Positions 51,695 through 60,871 of a DNA stretch of 64,000 nucleotides are shown here, one piece after another (the first letter of the stretch is position 1; each line of letters begins with the position of its first letter). The notes below the pieces were generated by a model. It did not search any database, had not been told where the DNA came from, and worked only from the letters and a program-made list of their open reading frames with translations. The position numbers and the translations under genes were made by a program. This stretch comes from Pontibacter sp. HSC-14F20 (GTDB lineage: Bacteria > Bacteroidota > Bacteroidia > Cytophagales > Hymenobacteraceae). The DNA lies in contig NZ_JAHZTC010000008.1 of the NCBI RefSeq assembly GCF_019599265.1, positions 62,001-126,000 on the forward strand, read 5' to 3'.

Positions 51695-53233
51695 CTAGTT
51701 TGGGAGGTGTTTGCCGATACCGTTAGGGCAGAAGGTACTTTTATCAGTAATGGCTTTTTCTAATATGGTATCGTTAGCGGGCAGGCTCTGGCGTGAGTTT
51801 TCCTGGTGATGCAGGTGGTATGCCACGCCGCCGAAGGCAAGGTTCTGTCGTTTGGTGCCACTATTGAGCAACCGGACAGCAAACTCGCTGTCTTCACGTC
51901 CCCAACCCACAAAGTCCTCATTAAAGCCATTCACCCGAATAATGTCCTCCATCCAGAAGCTCATGTTGCAGCTCTTGATAGACGCGATGCCAGTTTTGTC
52001 TTTGCTGAAAAGTCTTGACAGAAAAGGCGAATTAGTAGCGTTAAACCTGTTCGTTATACCTGCAGAAAAGGGAGAGAAAGGAGCAGGACCGCGGTTAATC
52101 AGGTCCTGGCTCAGCTCAGGACTCAGAAGCACGCGCTTGCCCTGCGTGAAATAACCTTTGCGGGCCGCCCGGCGGTGACCCTTTAAAAAATCGGGGTGCA
52201 GCACCATATCGCCATCAATGATCACCACATACTCGCCAGTTGCCATCGCGATGGCCCTGTTTCGGCTCTCAGCAGCCCTAAAACCTATGTCTTCCTGCCA
52301 GCTATGCAGCAATGGCACCGGCGATTCCTTCGCCATGCTCTCTATAAGGGCACGTGTATCGTCACGGGAACCATCATCGGCCACAATAATTTCGCGTGGC
52401 AGTTCGCTCTGCCGGAAGGCACTCTTCAAAACAGTAGCAAGCGCTTCTTTCCAGTTGTAGGTGGTGATGATCAGGCTAATGCCCAGGCGCTGGTTTTCTT
52501 CGTGCAGTTTCATGTATTTGTAAAAAGTGCCGTTGGCGTTCGAAAAGGAAATGGCCATACCTTCATACCCATACAGAAACCCGCGCTGCAGCACATAGTT
52601 CCTGAAAAGCGAGAAAGCCCACTTGAAATAGCTTTTGGCAGGAGAGGAGCTTTTGTGAAAACGTTTCTCTTGGGCAAAAAGAGTCGTGTAATGGTCCATC
52701 TTGGCGATCAGCTGCGAAATGCTGTTGAAAGAGAAATGGTCCATGGTGCCTTGTAAGGTATGTATCTGCAATCCATCTGTCTGAATGTACTCGTGTACGG
52801 GCAGGTCGGCAAAGCGGGTAGTGCCTTTGTGGTAGAGGCGCAATACATAATCGTTGTCCCAGCCACAGGCCTTGATGTGCTTTTTGCCGTAAAAGTTGTG
52901 GCGTAGGAAGCTATATACCTTGTGGGTGTCGCGGAGGTCGAGTTGCAGTATTTCTTCCGTTAGCTCAGAGGAAAGCACCTCGTCGCTGTCAATAGAAAGG
53001 ACCCACGGGTGGGTAGCATGCTGCGCGGCCAGGTTCTTCATCGGTCCAAATCCGAGAAAAGCATGCTCTACGATACGCACATTCGCAAAGCGGGCGGCGA
53101 TAGCCAGTGTTTCGTCCGTAGAGCCATTATCGAGTACCAGTACCTCGGCAAAGCGATGCAATGCGTGCAAGCATTGGGCAAGATGCTGCTGGCTGTTTTT
53201 AGTGAGAACGGTAACGGATATGGCTTGGCTCAT
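51695..53233 (-). CDS. Double-domain GT2 glycosyltransferase (WaaE/LgtF-like plus chondroitin-synthase-like)
   Basis: A 512-residue cytoplasmic protein with two family-2 transferase domains in one chain. The N-terminal half (1-240) is like WaaE/LgtF lipopolysaccharide core glycosyltransferases: ISVTVLTKNSQQHLAQC, LVLDNGSTDETLAIA, LSIDSDEVLS as the D-x-D. The C-terminal half (250-512) resembles chondroitin-polymerase-type GT2 proteins: LIITTYNWKEALATVLKSA, IIVADDGSRDDT, IIDGDM, and FNEDFVGWGREDSEFAVRLL. The nucleotide sugars and acceptor are unknown; lipopolysaccharide core or O-glycan work is most likely. No neighbouring glycan gene cluster is present. It has a full promoter at 53264-53291. 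Confidence 0.9.
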   Translation of the reverse strand: MSQAISVTVLTKNSQQHLAQCLHALHRFAEVLVLDNGSTDETLAIAARFANVRIVEHAFLGFGPMKNLAAQHATHPWVLSIDSDEVLSSELTEEILQLDLRDTHKVYSFLRHNFYGKKHIKACGWDNDYVLRLYHKGTTRFADLPVHEYIQTDGLQIHTLQGTMDHFSFNSISQLIAKMDHYTTLFAQEKRFHKSSSPAKSYFKWAFSLFRNYVLQRGFLYGYEGMAISFSNANGTFYKYMKLHEENQRLGISLIITTYNWKEALATVLKSAFRQSELPREIIVADDGSRDDTRALIESMAKESPVPLLHSWQEDIGFRAAESRNRAIAMATGEYVVIIDGDMVLHPDFLKGHRRAARKGYFTQGKRVLLSPELSQDLINRGPAPFSPFSAGITNRFNATNSPFLSRLFSKDKTGIASIKSCNMSFWMEDIIRVNGFNEDFVGWGREDSEFAVRLLNSGTKRQNLAFGGVAYHLHHQENSRQSLPANDTILEKAITDKSTFCPNGIGKHLPN

Positions 53234-53263
53234 GTCTGGAAATACCCTGAGTGGTTAGAACTG

Positions 53264-53291
53264 CAAAATTAAGTTTTAACGCTTAAATCAA
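53264..53291 (-). promoter_or_regulatory. Promoter of the double glycosyltransferase gene
   Basis: On the minus strand TTG (53291-53289), 17-base spacer, TAATTTTG (53271-53264), with a leader of about 25 bases to the ATG at 53233. Confidence 0.7.
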
Positions 53292-53444
53292 TTAAAAAAA
53301 GCTCAGGAACTACTGAAAGTACGGAAATTCCGTATGTTTCTAATAAAGAACAGAACGAGAGTGGGTAAATGCCCCTGTTCTATACATGCCGATGCAGATC
53401 CATGCAACCCAAATGCGGCAAGGGAGGTATGTAATTAAAATTTC

Positions 53445-53452
53445 TATATTTG
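53445..53452 (+). promoter_or_regulatory. -7 element upstream of the ECF sigma operon
   Basis: TATATTTG matches TAnnTTTG, about 48 bases before the ATG at 53500. No -33 box at normal spacing was found. Confidence 0.45.
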
Positions 53453-53499
53453 CGTATAATTACGCGATTACGACTTTATAAATTACAAAATCAAGTCAA

Positions 53500-54093
53500 A
53501 TGAGCGAGCAAACAGGTAAACAGTTGAGTAAAGAGGAAAAAGACGCCCGGTTCGAGGCGGAGTTGCTGCCTGTGCTGGATCCTCTGTACAATTTTGCCTA
53601 CAGGCTCACCCTCGATGAAGATGATGCCAATGACCTGGTGCAGGAGACATATCTGAAGGCTTATCGCTTTTTCGATTACTTTGAGCAAGGAACTAATGCA
53701 AAAGCCTGGCTGTTCCGAATCCTGAAGAACTCTTTCATAAATGAGTTCCGGAAAAAGAGCAAGCAACCTGCCAAGGTAGACTATAGTGAGGTCGAGGGAT
53801 ACTACAATTCGGACGACGTAGAAGGCGAGGGCGGCGTAGCCTCCACCACCGACATGCGCACCGAAAGTGTACAGGACCTGATTGGCGACGAGGTGGCCAG
53901 CGCCCTAAACGCATTACCGGTAGACTTCAGGACAGTGATCATCCTTTGCGATCTTGAAGGCTTCACCTACGAGGAAATGGCTAAAATTCTGGATATACCT
54001 ATCGGTACCGTGCGCTCTAGGCTGCACCGAGCCCGTAACTCTTTGAAAGAGAAGTTGGAAAAGTATGCGAAGAGCATGGGATATAACAGTTAG
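53500..54093 (+). CDS. ECF RNA polymerase sigma factor (SigH/RpoE-like)
   Basis: A 197-residue sigma-70 family protein with region 2 (LYNFAYRLTLDEDDANDLVQETYLKAYRFFDYF, NAKAWLFRILKNSFINEFRKK), an acidic linker (YNSDDVEGEGGVAS) and region 4 (LPVDFRTVIILCDLEGFTYEEMAKILDIPIGTVRSRLHRAR). The following zinc anti-sigma gene makes it a redox- or stress-responsive pair of the SigR-RsrA type; in Bacteroidota this sigma is conserved next to gmk and nadD. It starts a four-gene operon (sigma, anti-sigma, gmk, nadD). Confidence 0.93.
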   Translation: MSEQTGKQLSKEEKDARFEAELLPVLDPLYNFAYRLTLDEDDANDLVQETYLKAYRFFDYFEQGTNAKAWLFRILKNSFINEFRKKSKQPAKVDYSEVEGYYNSDDVEGEGGVASTTDMRTESVQDLIGDEVASALNALPVDFRTVIILCDLEGFTYEEMAKILDIPIGTVRSRLHRARNSLKEKLEKYAKSMGYNS

Positions 54094-54118
54094 AATAACC
54101 TAAAGACTTTGAGTTAAG

Positions 54119-54400
54119 ATGGAATCAAGATTTACAGAAACGCACCAGAAACTTTCCGAAGACGGGCATGAGTCGGAATGTGACAAGATTGTCAAGCTAT
54201 TGGACCTGATGATTGATGGAGAAGCCTCCACTGAAGAACAATCTTATTTTAATACCCACATCGAAGAGTGCGTTCCCTGCTTCGAAAGCCATCAAAAGCA
54301 AAAACTCCTCAAAGGGCTTGTAAGTGGTCATCTTAAGCGCGTAATTGTGCCGGAAAGCTTAGCTTTGTCCATTAAAGCCAGAATTCAAGAAACTGTATAA
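54119..54400 (+). CDS. Zinc-binding (ZAS) anti-sigma factor
   Basis: A 93-residue soluble protein with the ZAS motif His47-x3-Cys51-x2-Cys54 (HIEECVPC) and a fourth ligand possibly Cys21 near the N-terminus (SECDKIVKLLDLMIDGE). Such proteins hold the sigma in an inactive complex until zinc is lost on oxidation. It follows the sigma gene by 25 bases and precedes gmk by 6, all in one operon. No membrane segment is present, so it acts in the cytoplasm. Confidence 0.9.
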   Translation: MESRFTETHQKLSEDGHESECDKIVKLLDLMIDGEASTEEQSYFNTHIEECVPCFESHQKQKLLKGLVSGHLKRVIVPESLALSIKARIQETV

Positions 54401-54406
54401 CCTCTG

Positions 54407-54991
54407 ATGCAAGGAAAGATTATCATTTTTTCGGCTCCCTCCGGTGCCGGCAAAACTACTATTGTAAAGCACCTCTTACAGGTAACCCCATCACTTGCCT
54501 TCTCTATTTCGGCCTGCACACGCGATAAGCGCGGCCGTACCGAAGAAAACGGAAAAGACTACTACTTCATAACACCGGAAGAATTCAAGCAGAAGATCGC
54601 GAAAGACGAATTTGTAGAGTGGGAAGAGGTATACGAAGGCGCCTTCTACGGCACTTTGAAATCTGAAATAGAGCGTATCTGGGAAAGCGGCAAACACGTG
54701 ATACTAGACGTGGATGTAAAAGGAGGACTAAGTATAAAACATTTTTACAAAGAGAGAGCACTGGCGGTATTCGTTAAGCCGCCTTCCATAGCGGAACTGG
54801 CCAAACGCCTGCAGGCCCGCAACACCGACTCGGCGTCGAGCATTTCGAGCCGGGTATTTAAAGCGGAGTTTGAAATGAAGTTTGAAGACCAGTTTGATAA
54901 GGTAATCGTAAACGACAACCTGGAAGAAGCCTGCATTAAGGCAGAAAAACTGGTAAACGAGTTTCTGAACGCTGAACCGGCTATTGTATGA
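54407..54991 (+). CDS. gmk: Guanylate kinase
   Basis: Gmk (194 aa) phosphorylates GMP to GDP. The P-loop SAPSGAGKT lies at residues 9-17, followed by the GMP-binding region SISACTRDKRGRTEENGKDYYF and VEWEEVYEGAFYGT, and the nucleoside lid region RLQARNTDSASSISSR. Length is normal. The stop codon overlaps the next start by four bases, so translation of nadD is coupled. Confidence 0.96.
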   Translation: MQGKIIIFSAPSGAGKTTIVKHLLQVTPSLAFSISACTRDKRGRTEENGKDYYFITPEEFKQKIAKDEFVEWEEVYEGAFYGTLKSEIERIWESGKHVILDVDVKGGLSIKHFYKERALAVFVKPPSIAELAKRLQARNTDSASSISSRVFKAEFEMKFEDQFDKVIVNDNLEEACIKAEKLVNEFLNAEPAIV

Positions 54992-55560
54992 AAGTAGGGC
55001 TGCTGTTCGGCTCCTTCAACCCTATCCATATCGGGCACCTGATACTGGCCAATTATATGGCCAGCAATACAGACCTGGATACGGTATGGCTGGTCGTGTC
55101 GCCCCAGAATCCTTTTAAACCTAGCAACACACTGCTACACGAGTTCGACCGTTTGCACATGGTGTCGCTGGCAGTGGCCGACAACCCGAACCTGGGCGTA
55201 TCGAACATCGAGTTTAACATGCCCAAGCCGAGCTATACTATCGACACCCTCACATACCTACAGGAGAAGTACCCGAGCTACGAGTTTGTGCTGATCATGG
55301 GTGAGGACAATCTGCCACTCTTCCCGAAGTGGAAAAATTCGGAGCGCATCCTGGAGTATCACCGCGTATATGTATACCCGCGGTCCGGATCTACTACTAC
55401 TGAGCTGTCTCCAATGTCAAGTGTAACATTTGTCAAGGCTCCTGTGTTGGATATCTCGGCTACATTTATCCGAAAATGCATTAAAGAAGAAAAGTCTATT
55501 AAATATATGGTGCCTGACGAAGTGGCCGAATACATCAAGGTACACAAGCTATACCTGTAA
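54988..55560 (+). CDS. nadD: Nicotinate-nucleotide adenylyltransferase
   Basis: NadD (190 aa) makes deamido-NAD from nicotinate mononucleotide and ATP. The nucleotidyltransferase motif GSFNPIHIGH is at residues 7-16, and the ISATFIRK-type ISxT-x-x-R block (LDISATFIRKCIKEEKS) near the C-terminus is present, with KPSYTIDTL in between. It overlaps gmk (ATGA) and is the last gene of the operon, followed by a 22-bp terminator. Confidence 0.95.
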   Translation: MKVGLLFGSFNPIHIGHLILANYMASNTDLDTVWLVVSPQNPFKPSNTLLHEFDRLHMVSLAVADNPNLGVSNIEFNMPKPSYTIDTLTYLQEKYPSYEFVLIMGEDNLPLFPKWKNSERILEYHRVYVYPRSGSTTTELSPMSSVTFVKAPVLDISATFIRKCIKEEKSIKYMVPDEVAEYIKVHKLYL

Positions 55561-55569
55561 GCATCGCAT

Positions 55570-55617
55570 TTAAAAAGGAGAAGCCCGCTGAACAATCAGC
55601 GGGCTTCTCCTTTTTAA
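55570..55617. terminator. Bidirectional terminator with a 22-bp perfect stem
   Basis: 55570-55591 pairs perfectly with 55596-55617 around the loop ACAA. A and T tracts on the two sides serve nadD and the convergent frr. Confidence 0.95.
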
Positions 55618-55633
55618 GGTATAGCTCTGCAGC

Positions 55634-56197
55634 TTATACGGTCATGATCTCAGCTTCTTTCTTCGTCAGAAGCTCGTCGATCTTTACGATGTAGCTATCA
55701 GTCATCTTCTGTACTTTGGCCTCCGCATCGCGCACGGCATCCTCAGAAGTTCCTTCTTTCTGCAGCTTACGCAGCGAGTCGTTCACGTCTTTGCGGATGT
55801 TACGGACAGCAATCTTGCCACCTTCAGTCTCATTTTTTGCCTGCTTTACCAGGTCACGGCGACGCTCTTCTGTAAGCGGCGGTATGTTCAAACGAACACC
55901 GTCGGCCTCTACAAGCGGGTTAAGGTTCAGGTCACTGTTCTTAATAGCCTTGCCGATTTCTGCTACCATTTGCTTCTCCCATGGCTTGATCATCAGGGTA
56001 CGGGCGTCGGGTACCATAACGTTGGCTACCTGGGAGATAGGTGTTGGAGTCCCGTAGTAATCTACACGCAGGTCTTCCACCATGGCAGGGGATGCTTTGC
56101 CAGCCCTGATTTTTAGCAGCTCGGAGTTTGTGTGCTGCAACGCTTTCTGCATAGACTCCTCGGCTTCGCTGAGGTAAAACTGAATTTCTTCCGTCAT
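55634..56197 (-). CDS. frr: Ribosome recycling factor
   Basis: RRF (187 aa; family about 185) splits post-termination ribosomes with EF-G. Family regions: SEAEESMQKALQHTNSELLKIRAGKASPAMVEDLRVDYYG, PISQVANVMVPDARTLMIKPW, NPLVEADGVRLNIPPLTEERR. It lies 61 bases downstream of pyrH in the same direction, the usual pyrH-frr order. Confidence 0.97.
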   Translation of the reverse strand: MTEEIQFYLSEAEESMQKALQHTNSELLKIRAGKASPAMVEDLRVDYYGTPTPISQVANVMVPDARTLMIKPWEKQMVAEIGKAIKNSDLNLNPLVEADGVRLNIPPLTEERRRDLVKQAKNETEGGKIAVRNIRKDVNDSLRKLQKEGTSEDAVRDAEAKVQKMTDSYIVKIDELLTKKEAEIMTV

Positions 56198-56258
56198 ATC
56201 AATTTTAGCTTAATAAAGTTCTTCTGTTTTGTGATAATTAAAGAATGCTGCAAAAATA

Positions 56259-57044
56259 TTAATTTTTGTCTGAAATTCTTCCGCCTTCCGAAGCCTGTAT
56301 CTCATTTACGGCATCCTCAATCGACTCAGCCAGGTCTTCCATGGATACAAGTGTGCCAATTTTCTCACCCTGTACCAATCGCTTCAGATTGCCTCCAGTG
56401 TTCATGTCGAACACAATGATGGGCAGACCATTTTCTTTGCACAGTGTAAAGGCGGTCATATCCATTACGTTCAGGCCTTTCTCAAACACATCTTTAAAGG
56501 AAATGTTTGAATAGAAGATGGCGTTCGGGTCTTTTTCAGGGTCAGCTGAGTAAATACCGTCTACACGGGTACCCTTCAGCACAACATCCGCCTCAATCTC
56601 GATAGCGCGAAGGCTGGCAGCTGAGTCTGTTGTGAAGTAAGGATTGCCAGTGCCTGCACCGAAAATAACGACACGTCCTTTCTCGAGGTGGCGTACGGCG
56701 CGACGGCGGATATAAGGTTCGCATACCTGCTGAATGTTCAGACCAGACAGCAAACGGGTATAAACACCCAGCTTTTCGAGCGCACTCTGCAAAGCCATAC
56801 TGTTGATGACAGTAGCAAGCATACCCATGTAGTCACCTTGAACGCGGTCAAGGCCCACCTGCTCAGCCTGAACACCCCTAAAGATGTTGCCTCCACCGAT
56901 CACAACTGCTACCTCTACGCCAAGTGCGGCTACTTCCTTAATCTCCTGCGAGTACTGCATCAGTCTGTCTGAGTCAATGCCGTACTGCTGTTCTCCCATC
57001 AGCGCTTCGCCGCTTAACTTCAGCAATATTCTTTTATACTTCAC
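56259..57044 (-). CDS. pyrH: UMP kinase
   Basis: PyrH (261 aa) phosphorylates UMP to UDP and is hexameric in bacteria. The start [31 protein letters not shown], the [28 protein letters not shown] stretch and the [15 protein letters not shown] block are diagnostic. About 20 residues longer at the C-terminus than E. coli PyrH (241), with a polar tail. Followed by frr. Confidence 0.96.
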   Translation of the reverse strand: MKYKRILLKLSGEALMGEQQYGIDSDRLMQYSQEIKEVAALGVEVAVVIGGGNIFRGVQAEQVGLDRVQGDYMGMLATVINSMALQSALEKLGVYTRLLSGLNIQQVCEPYIRRRAVRHLEKGRVVIFGAGTGNPYFTTDSAASLRAIEIEADVVLKGTRVDGIYSADPEKDPNAIFYSNISFKDVFEKGLNVMDMTAFTLCKENGLPIIVFDMNTGGNLKRLVQGEKIGTLVSMEDLAESIEDAVNEIQASEGGRISDKN

Positions 57045-57128
57045 GGTCGTTTTATAGTAATGTTAACGTTTATGGTGCTCATGTTGCGGAAAGGCAGTAC
57101 GTGCTGCCCAGTTGGCAACACAAAAAAA

Positions 57129-57626
57129 TTAAAATAGAATCAAGATCTGGTTTTTCTCCACGTTCTGTTTTACAGCTACCTTTATCTCCTTCACGATGCC
57201 GTCGCCAGGCGATTTGAGGATATTCTCCATTTTCATCGCCTCCAGGATCATGATCGGGTCGCCCTTCTTTACTTCCTGGCCGGGCTGCACTTTTATTTCA
57301 AGTATCAATCCTGGCATCGGCGCTTTCACATCGTTCACTTTCTGGGCGTTGGTATTGCTCATACCTAGCTTGTCGAGCAGCAGGTCGAAGCGGTCCTTCG
57401 CGCTTACGGTTTGCTTGACGCCGTTTATCTTAAAAATGAATGTTTTGGCCTGATAATCAGCTTCTACCAGCTCTGCGGTATACGACTTGTCATCTTTTAT
57501 GATGTGATATTTGTTAGGGCCAAGGGGCGAAATGTCCCAGTTGAAAGGTGATCCGTTGAGAAGAATGGCATCTTTTTGAATATCAACCTGCCATGTCTTG
57601 TCGTTAGCGGTTTTTATCTGGAGCAT
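57129..57626 (-). CDS. Biotin/lipoyl carrier protein (carboxylase BCCP-like)
   Basis: A 165-residue protein ending in a biotinyl domain: ILEAMKMEN with modified Lys132, preceded by KAPMPGLILEIKVQPGQEVKKGDPIM. The N-terminal half is a beta-rich segment. This is the usual form of the carrier subunit of propionyl-/methylcrotonyl- or acetyl-CoA carboxylases, or of oxaloacetate decarboxylase, in Bacteroidota; partner subunits are not in the window, so the exact complex is uncertain. It stands alone between pyrH and an M1 peptidase (divergent). Confidence 0.88.
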   Translation of the reverse strand: MLQIKTANDKTWQVDIQKDAILLNGSPFNWDISPLGPNKYHIIKDDKSYTAELVEADYQAKTFIFKINGVKQTVSAKDRFDLLLDKLGMSNTNAQKVNDVKAPMPGLILEIKVQPGQEVKKGDPIMILEAMKMENILKSPGDGIVKEIKVAVKQNVEKNQILILF

Positions 57627-57713
57627 CTTTATAAATCAGATTTTGGAAGCTTAAAGATAATTGATTTATCAGAGTATTTTTAGAAATTGAGCTCAAAATT
57701 AAAACATTCCATC

Positions 57714-60269
57714 ATGAATCATAGGTTTCTGAGCATAGTTGGCCTTGTCGCCGCTATGGCTTTTACAGGAGGTTGCAGTGTGAATAATCAAACCGGGGCG
57801 ACTGCTGTGGTTGAGCCAGTAGCAGGCAAGCCGGCTCTGGAGGTGGCCGAGCTGCCCGTGTGGGCTCCGAAGAACCATGCCTTTAACCCTGCCAGAACCC
57901 GTGTTCACGACCTGTTGCATACCAAGCTGCGCGTCAGCTTCGACTGGGAAAAGCAGCACCTGCATGGGATTGCCGAGCTTACTCTTAAGCCTTATTTCTA
58001 TCCGCAGAACCGGCTCGTGCTCGATGCCAAAGGCTTTGATATCCACAGCGTAAACCTGGTAGTCGACAACTCTGACTCGAAGGAACTCCAGTATACCTAC
58101 GATGGGATGAAACTAACAATTGACCTGGGCAGGTCCTATACCCGGAACAGTAAGTACACCATTGAGATAGATTATACAGCCAAGCCAAATGAGCTGGCAG
58201 TAGGCGGCAGTGATGCCATCACCCAGGACAAAGGCCTATACTTCATTAATCCGAAAGGAGAGGAACCGAACAAGCCACGCCAGATCTGGACACAGGGCGA
58301 GACTGAAGCCAACTCCGCCTGGTTTCCAACGATTGACTCGCCAAACGAGCGTATGACGCAGGAGCTATACATCACCGTAGACCAGAAATATACCACGCTC
58401 TCAAATGGTACCTTTATCTATTCACGCAAAAACACGAACGGCACCAAAACCGACTACTGGAAAATGGAGCTGCCGCATGCGCCATACCTGACCATGATGG
58501 CGATAGGAGAGTATGCTGTTGTGAAAGACAAGTGGCGTGACCTGGAAGTCAACTATTATGTGGAGCCTGCTTATGAGAAGACCGCCAAAAAGATATTCGG
58601 AAACACACCCGAAATGCTGGAGTTCTTCTCGAAGAAACTAGGGGTGGATTATCCCTGGTCGAAGTACTCGCAGGTAGTGGTACGCGACTTTGTATCGGGA
58701 GCTATGGAAAACACATCTGCCTCTACTTTTATGGAGGATCTGCAGCTGAATGAACGTGAGTTGCTGGACAAGCACTGGGATGGCATCATTGCGCACGAAC
58801 TGTTTCATCAGTGGTTTGGCAACTACGTTACCACGGAGTCCTGGGCTAACCTGCCGCTTAATGAGGCCTTTGCCAACTATTCGGAATACCTTTGGACAGA
58901 GCATAAGTATGGAGCCGAAGAGGCTGCCTACCATCACCTGGAAGAATTAGGCCAGTACCTGGATGAGTCCGAAACCAAACGGGAACCGCTGATCCGCTAC
59001 CGCTACGCCGACCGCGAAGACATGTTCGACAGCCATTCTTACGCCAAAGGCGGACGTGTGCTGCACATGCTTCGCAAGTATGTGGGAGATGAAGCTTTTT
59101 TTGCTTCACTTAACCGTTACCTGACCCAAAACAAGTTTTCGGATGTGGAAGTAGCCGAACTGCGTATGGCCTTTGAAGATACGACCGGCGAAGACCTGAT
59201 GTGGTTCTTTGATCAGTGGTTTCTACGTGCCGGTCATCCGGAACTTAAGGTAAGCCATACCTACCAGAATGGCGCACTAAAGCTGCAGGTATGGCAGCAG
59301 CAAGACACCCTATACCAACCAATATACAGACTGCCTTTGAAAGTAGGAGTCTGGGAGAATGGGCAAAAGAAGGAGCATGCCATCGAAATCACGAAAGCCC
59401 ATCATGTATTCACTTTGCCGGTGAGCACTGAGCCTCAGCTTGTACTGTTTGATAGCGAGCAGCAGTTGCTTGGCACCGTAGAGCACACAAAGACGACAGA
59501 AGAACTGGTGTTTCAATTTGAAAAAGCAAAGGCCCTGGCGCCACGATTAGAAGCACTGGAAGAGCTGGAGCAGGAGTTAAGTCAGCAGGAGATGGTGACC
59601 TTATTGCAGGGCGCATTGAAAGCCGATTTCTGGGCAGTTCGAAACCTGGCTTTGGATGTAGCAGGGCGTCTACCAGGCAAGCACGCTGAAGCATTAGAGC
59701 CGGTCGTGAAGCAGATAGCTGAAAACGATGATAAAGGAGAAGTGAGAGCTGGAGCTATCATGCTACTATCAGAATGGGGTGATGATGAATATAGTGCACT
59801 GTATAAGACGGCAATGCAGGATAAGTCTTATAAAGTAGCAGCAGCAGGGATACTGGGCTATGCCATGACGGAGGCACCGGATATCAACCAGCGCCTGGCT
59901 GCCTTTGAGAAAGAGACGAACGAAGAGATCGTGTTGGCACTGGCATCCTATTATGCCGTGAAGGGAGGGGCGGGAAAGATTGACTGGTTCATGAAGCAGA
60001 TGAAAAGTGCAAAAGGTGGCGGCTTATACTATCTGTTGCAAAGCTATGGCGCCTTTATGGCTGTCAATCCGGAGGCCTACACACCGGAAGCCATCAGTAT
60101 GCTGGCAGACCTGGCGCAGGAACACCAACTGTATTACGTGCGTATGGCTGCCTTCCAGACACTTATGGTAAACTCTGAGCGCCCCGAGATAGTGGAACTG
60201 CTCAAGGAAATAAGAGCAAATGAACAGGATAAAAGACTATTGGAGCTATATAATCAGGTTTCCTTGTAG
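57714..60269 (+). CDS. M1-family aminopeptidase lipoprotein
   Basis: An 851-residue exported zinc aminopeptidase from the ATG at 57714; lipobox AFTGG-C near residue 22. Exopeptidase motif GAMEN (SGAMENTSAS), zinc site HELFH-x18-E (His361, Glu362, His365, Glu384) are complete. An N-terminal beta domain precedes it; C-terminal to the catalytic domain, after about 530, come HEAT-like helical repeats (RLEALEELEQELSQQEM, AVRNLALDVAGRLPGKHAEAL). It trims N-terminal residues of peptides in the periplasm or at the surface and adds to the S9 and M28 peptidases of this window. Confidence 0.95.
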   Translation: MNHRFLSIVGLVAAMAFTGGCSVNNQTGATAVVEPVAGKPALEVAELPVWAPKNHAFNPARTRVHDLLHTKLRVSFDWEKQHLHGIAELTLKPYFYPQNRLVLDAKGFDIHSVNLVVDNSDSKELQYTYDGMKLTIDLGRSYTRNSKYTIEIDYTAKPNELAVGGSDAITQDKGLYFINPKGEEPNKPRQIWTQGETEANSAWFPTIDSPNERMTQELYITVDQKYTTLSNGTFIYSRKNTNGTKTDYWKMELPHAPYLTMMAIGEYAVVKDKWRDLEVNYYVEPAYEKTAKKIFGNTPEMLEFFSKKLGVDYPWSKYSQVVVRDFVSGAMENTSASTFMEDLQLNERELLDKHWDGIIAHELFHQWFGNYVTTESWANLPLNEAFANYSEYLWTEHKYGAEEAAYHHLEELGQYLDESETKREPLIRYRYADREDMFDSHSYAKGGRVLHMLRKYVGDEAFFASLNRYLTQNKFSDVEVAELRMAFEDTTGEDLMWFFDQWFLRAGHPELKVSHTYQNGALKLQVWQQQDTLYQPIYRLPLKVGVWENGQKKEHAIEITKAHHVFTLPVSTEPQLVLFDSEQQLLGTVEHTKTTEELVFQFEKAKALAPRLEALEELEQELSQQEMVTLLQGALKADFWAVRNLALDVAGRLPGKHAEALEPVVKQIAENDDKGEVRAGAIMLLSEWGDDEYSALYKTAMQDKSYKVAAAGILGYAMTEAPDINQRLAAFEKETNEEIVLALASYYAVKGGAGKIDWFMKQMKSAKGGGLYYLLQSYGAFMAVNPEAYTPEAISMLADLAQEHQLYYVRMAAFQTLMVNSERPEIVELLKEIRANEQDKRLLELYNQVSL

Positions 60270-60307
60270 TGCACCAGGAAAAAAAATGAATTATTTTTCA
60301 GAGAATA

Positions 60308-60338
60308 TTTGACTGGAAAGAAAAAGCGCTTAATTTTG
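60308..60338 (+). promoter_or_regulatory. Strong promoter of the tRNA-tuf-secE-nusG-rpl cluster
   Basis: TTTG (60308-60311), 19-base spacer, TAATTTTG (60331-60338): a full match to the Bacteroidota promoter. It lies about 80 bases before the first tRNA. Confidence 0.8.
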
Positions 60339-60422
60339 CATCTCCTTAGAACGAACAGCGTGCTGAAAGGCAGTTTTTAAGAGCTAAGGAAAGGCTGAAT
60401 AAGTCAGTCTGGTTAAATATTT

Positions 60423-60505
60423 GGGGAGATTCCAGAGCGGCCAAATGGGACGGACTGTAACTCCGTTGTAGTGATACTTCGCAGGTTCGAATCCTGCTCT
60501 CCCCA
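60423..60505 (+). tRNA. tRNA-Tyr (GTA)
   Basis: Acceptor stem GGGGAGA with TCTCCCC, discriminator A, GGTTCGAATCC T-arm, anticodon GTA in ACTGTAACT, and a long variable arm as expected of bacterial tRNA-Tyr. Length 83. Confidence 0.96.
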
Positions 60506-60545
60506 CAATTAAGACCACGCTATTTAATGGTTTGCTTCATTAAAA

Positions 60546-60618
60546 GCGGGAGTAGCTCAGTTGGTAGAGCGATAGCCTTCCAAGCTATAGGCCGCGAGTT
60601 CGACCCTCGTCTCCCGCT
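60546..60618 (+). tRNA. tRNA-Gly (TCC)
   Basis: Acceptor stem GCGGGAG with CTCCCGC, D-arm AGCTCAGTTGGTAGAGC, anticodon loop CTTCCAA (anticodon TCC), GAGTTCGACCCTC T-arm. Length 73. Confidence 0.96.
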
Positions 60619-60730
60619 CAATAAGCAAATGGCGTGCTGCTTATCAAATATGGGTTGCTTTGTAAGGAATTTCATGCAGATGGATTTCCTTTTTAGTATA
60701 AACTCATTTTTAAGATAAGTGATGGAAAAA

Positions 60731-60802
60731 GCCGACGTAGCTCAGGGGTAGAGTACTTCCTTGGTAAGGAAGGGGTCGTGGGTTCAATTCCCATCGTTGG
60801 CT
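60731..60802 (+). tRNA. tRNA-Thr (GGT)
   Basis: Acceptor stem GCCGACG with CGTTGGC, D-arm AGCTCAGGGGTAGAG, anticodon loop TTGGTAA (anticodon GGT), GGGTTCAATTCCC T-arm. Length 72. Confidence 0.96.
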
Positions 60803-60871
60803 CAAAGTCCGTTACGTGTATAATTAACGCAACATACTTAAACGTTTTAACCTTAATTTAATTATCATACA

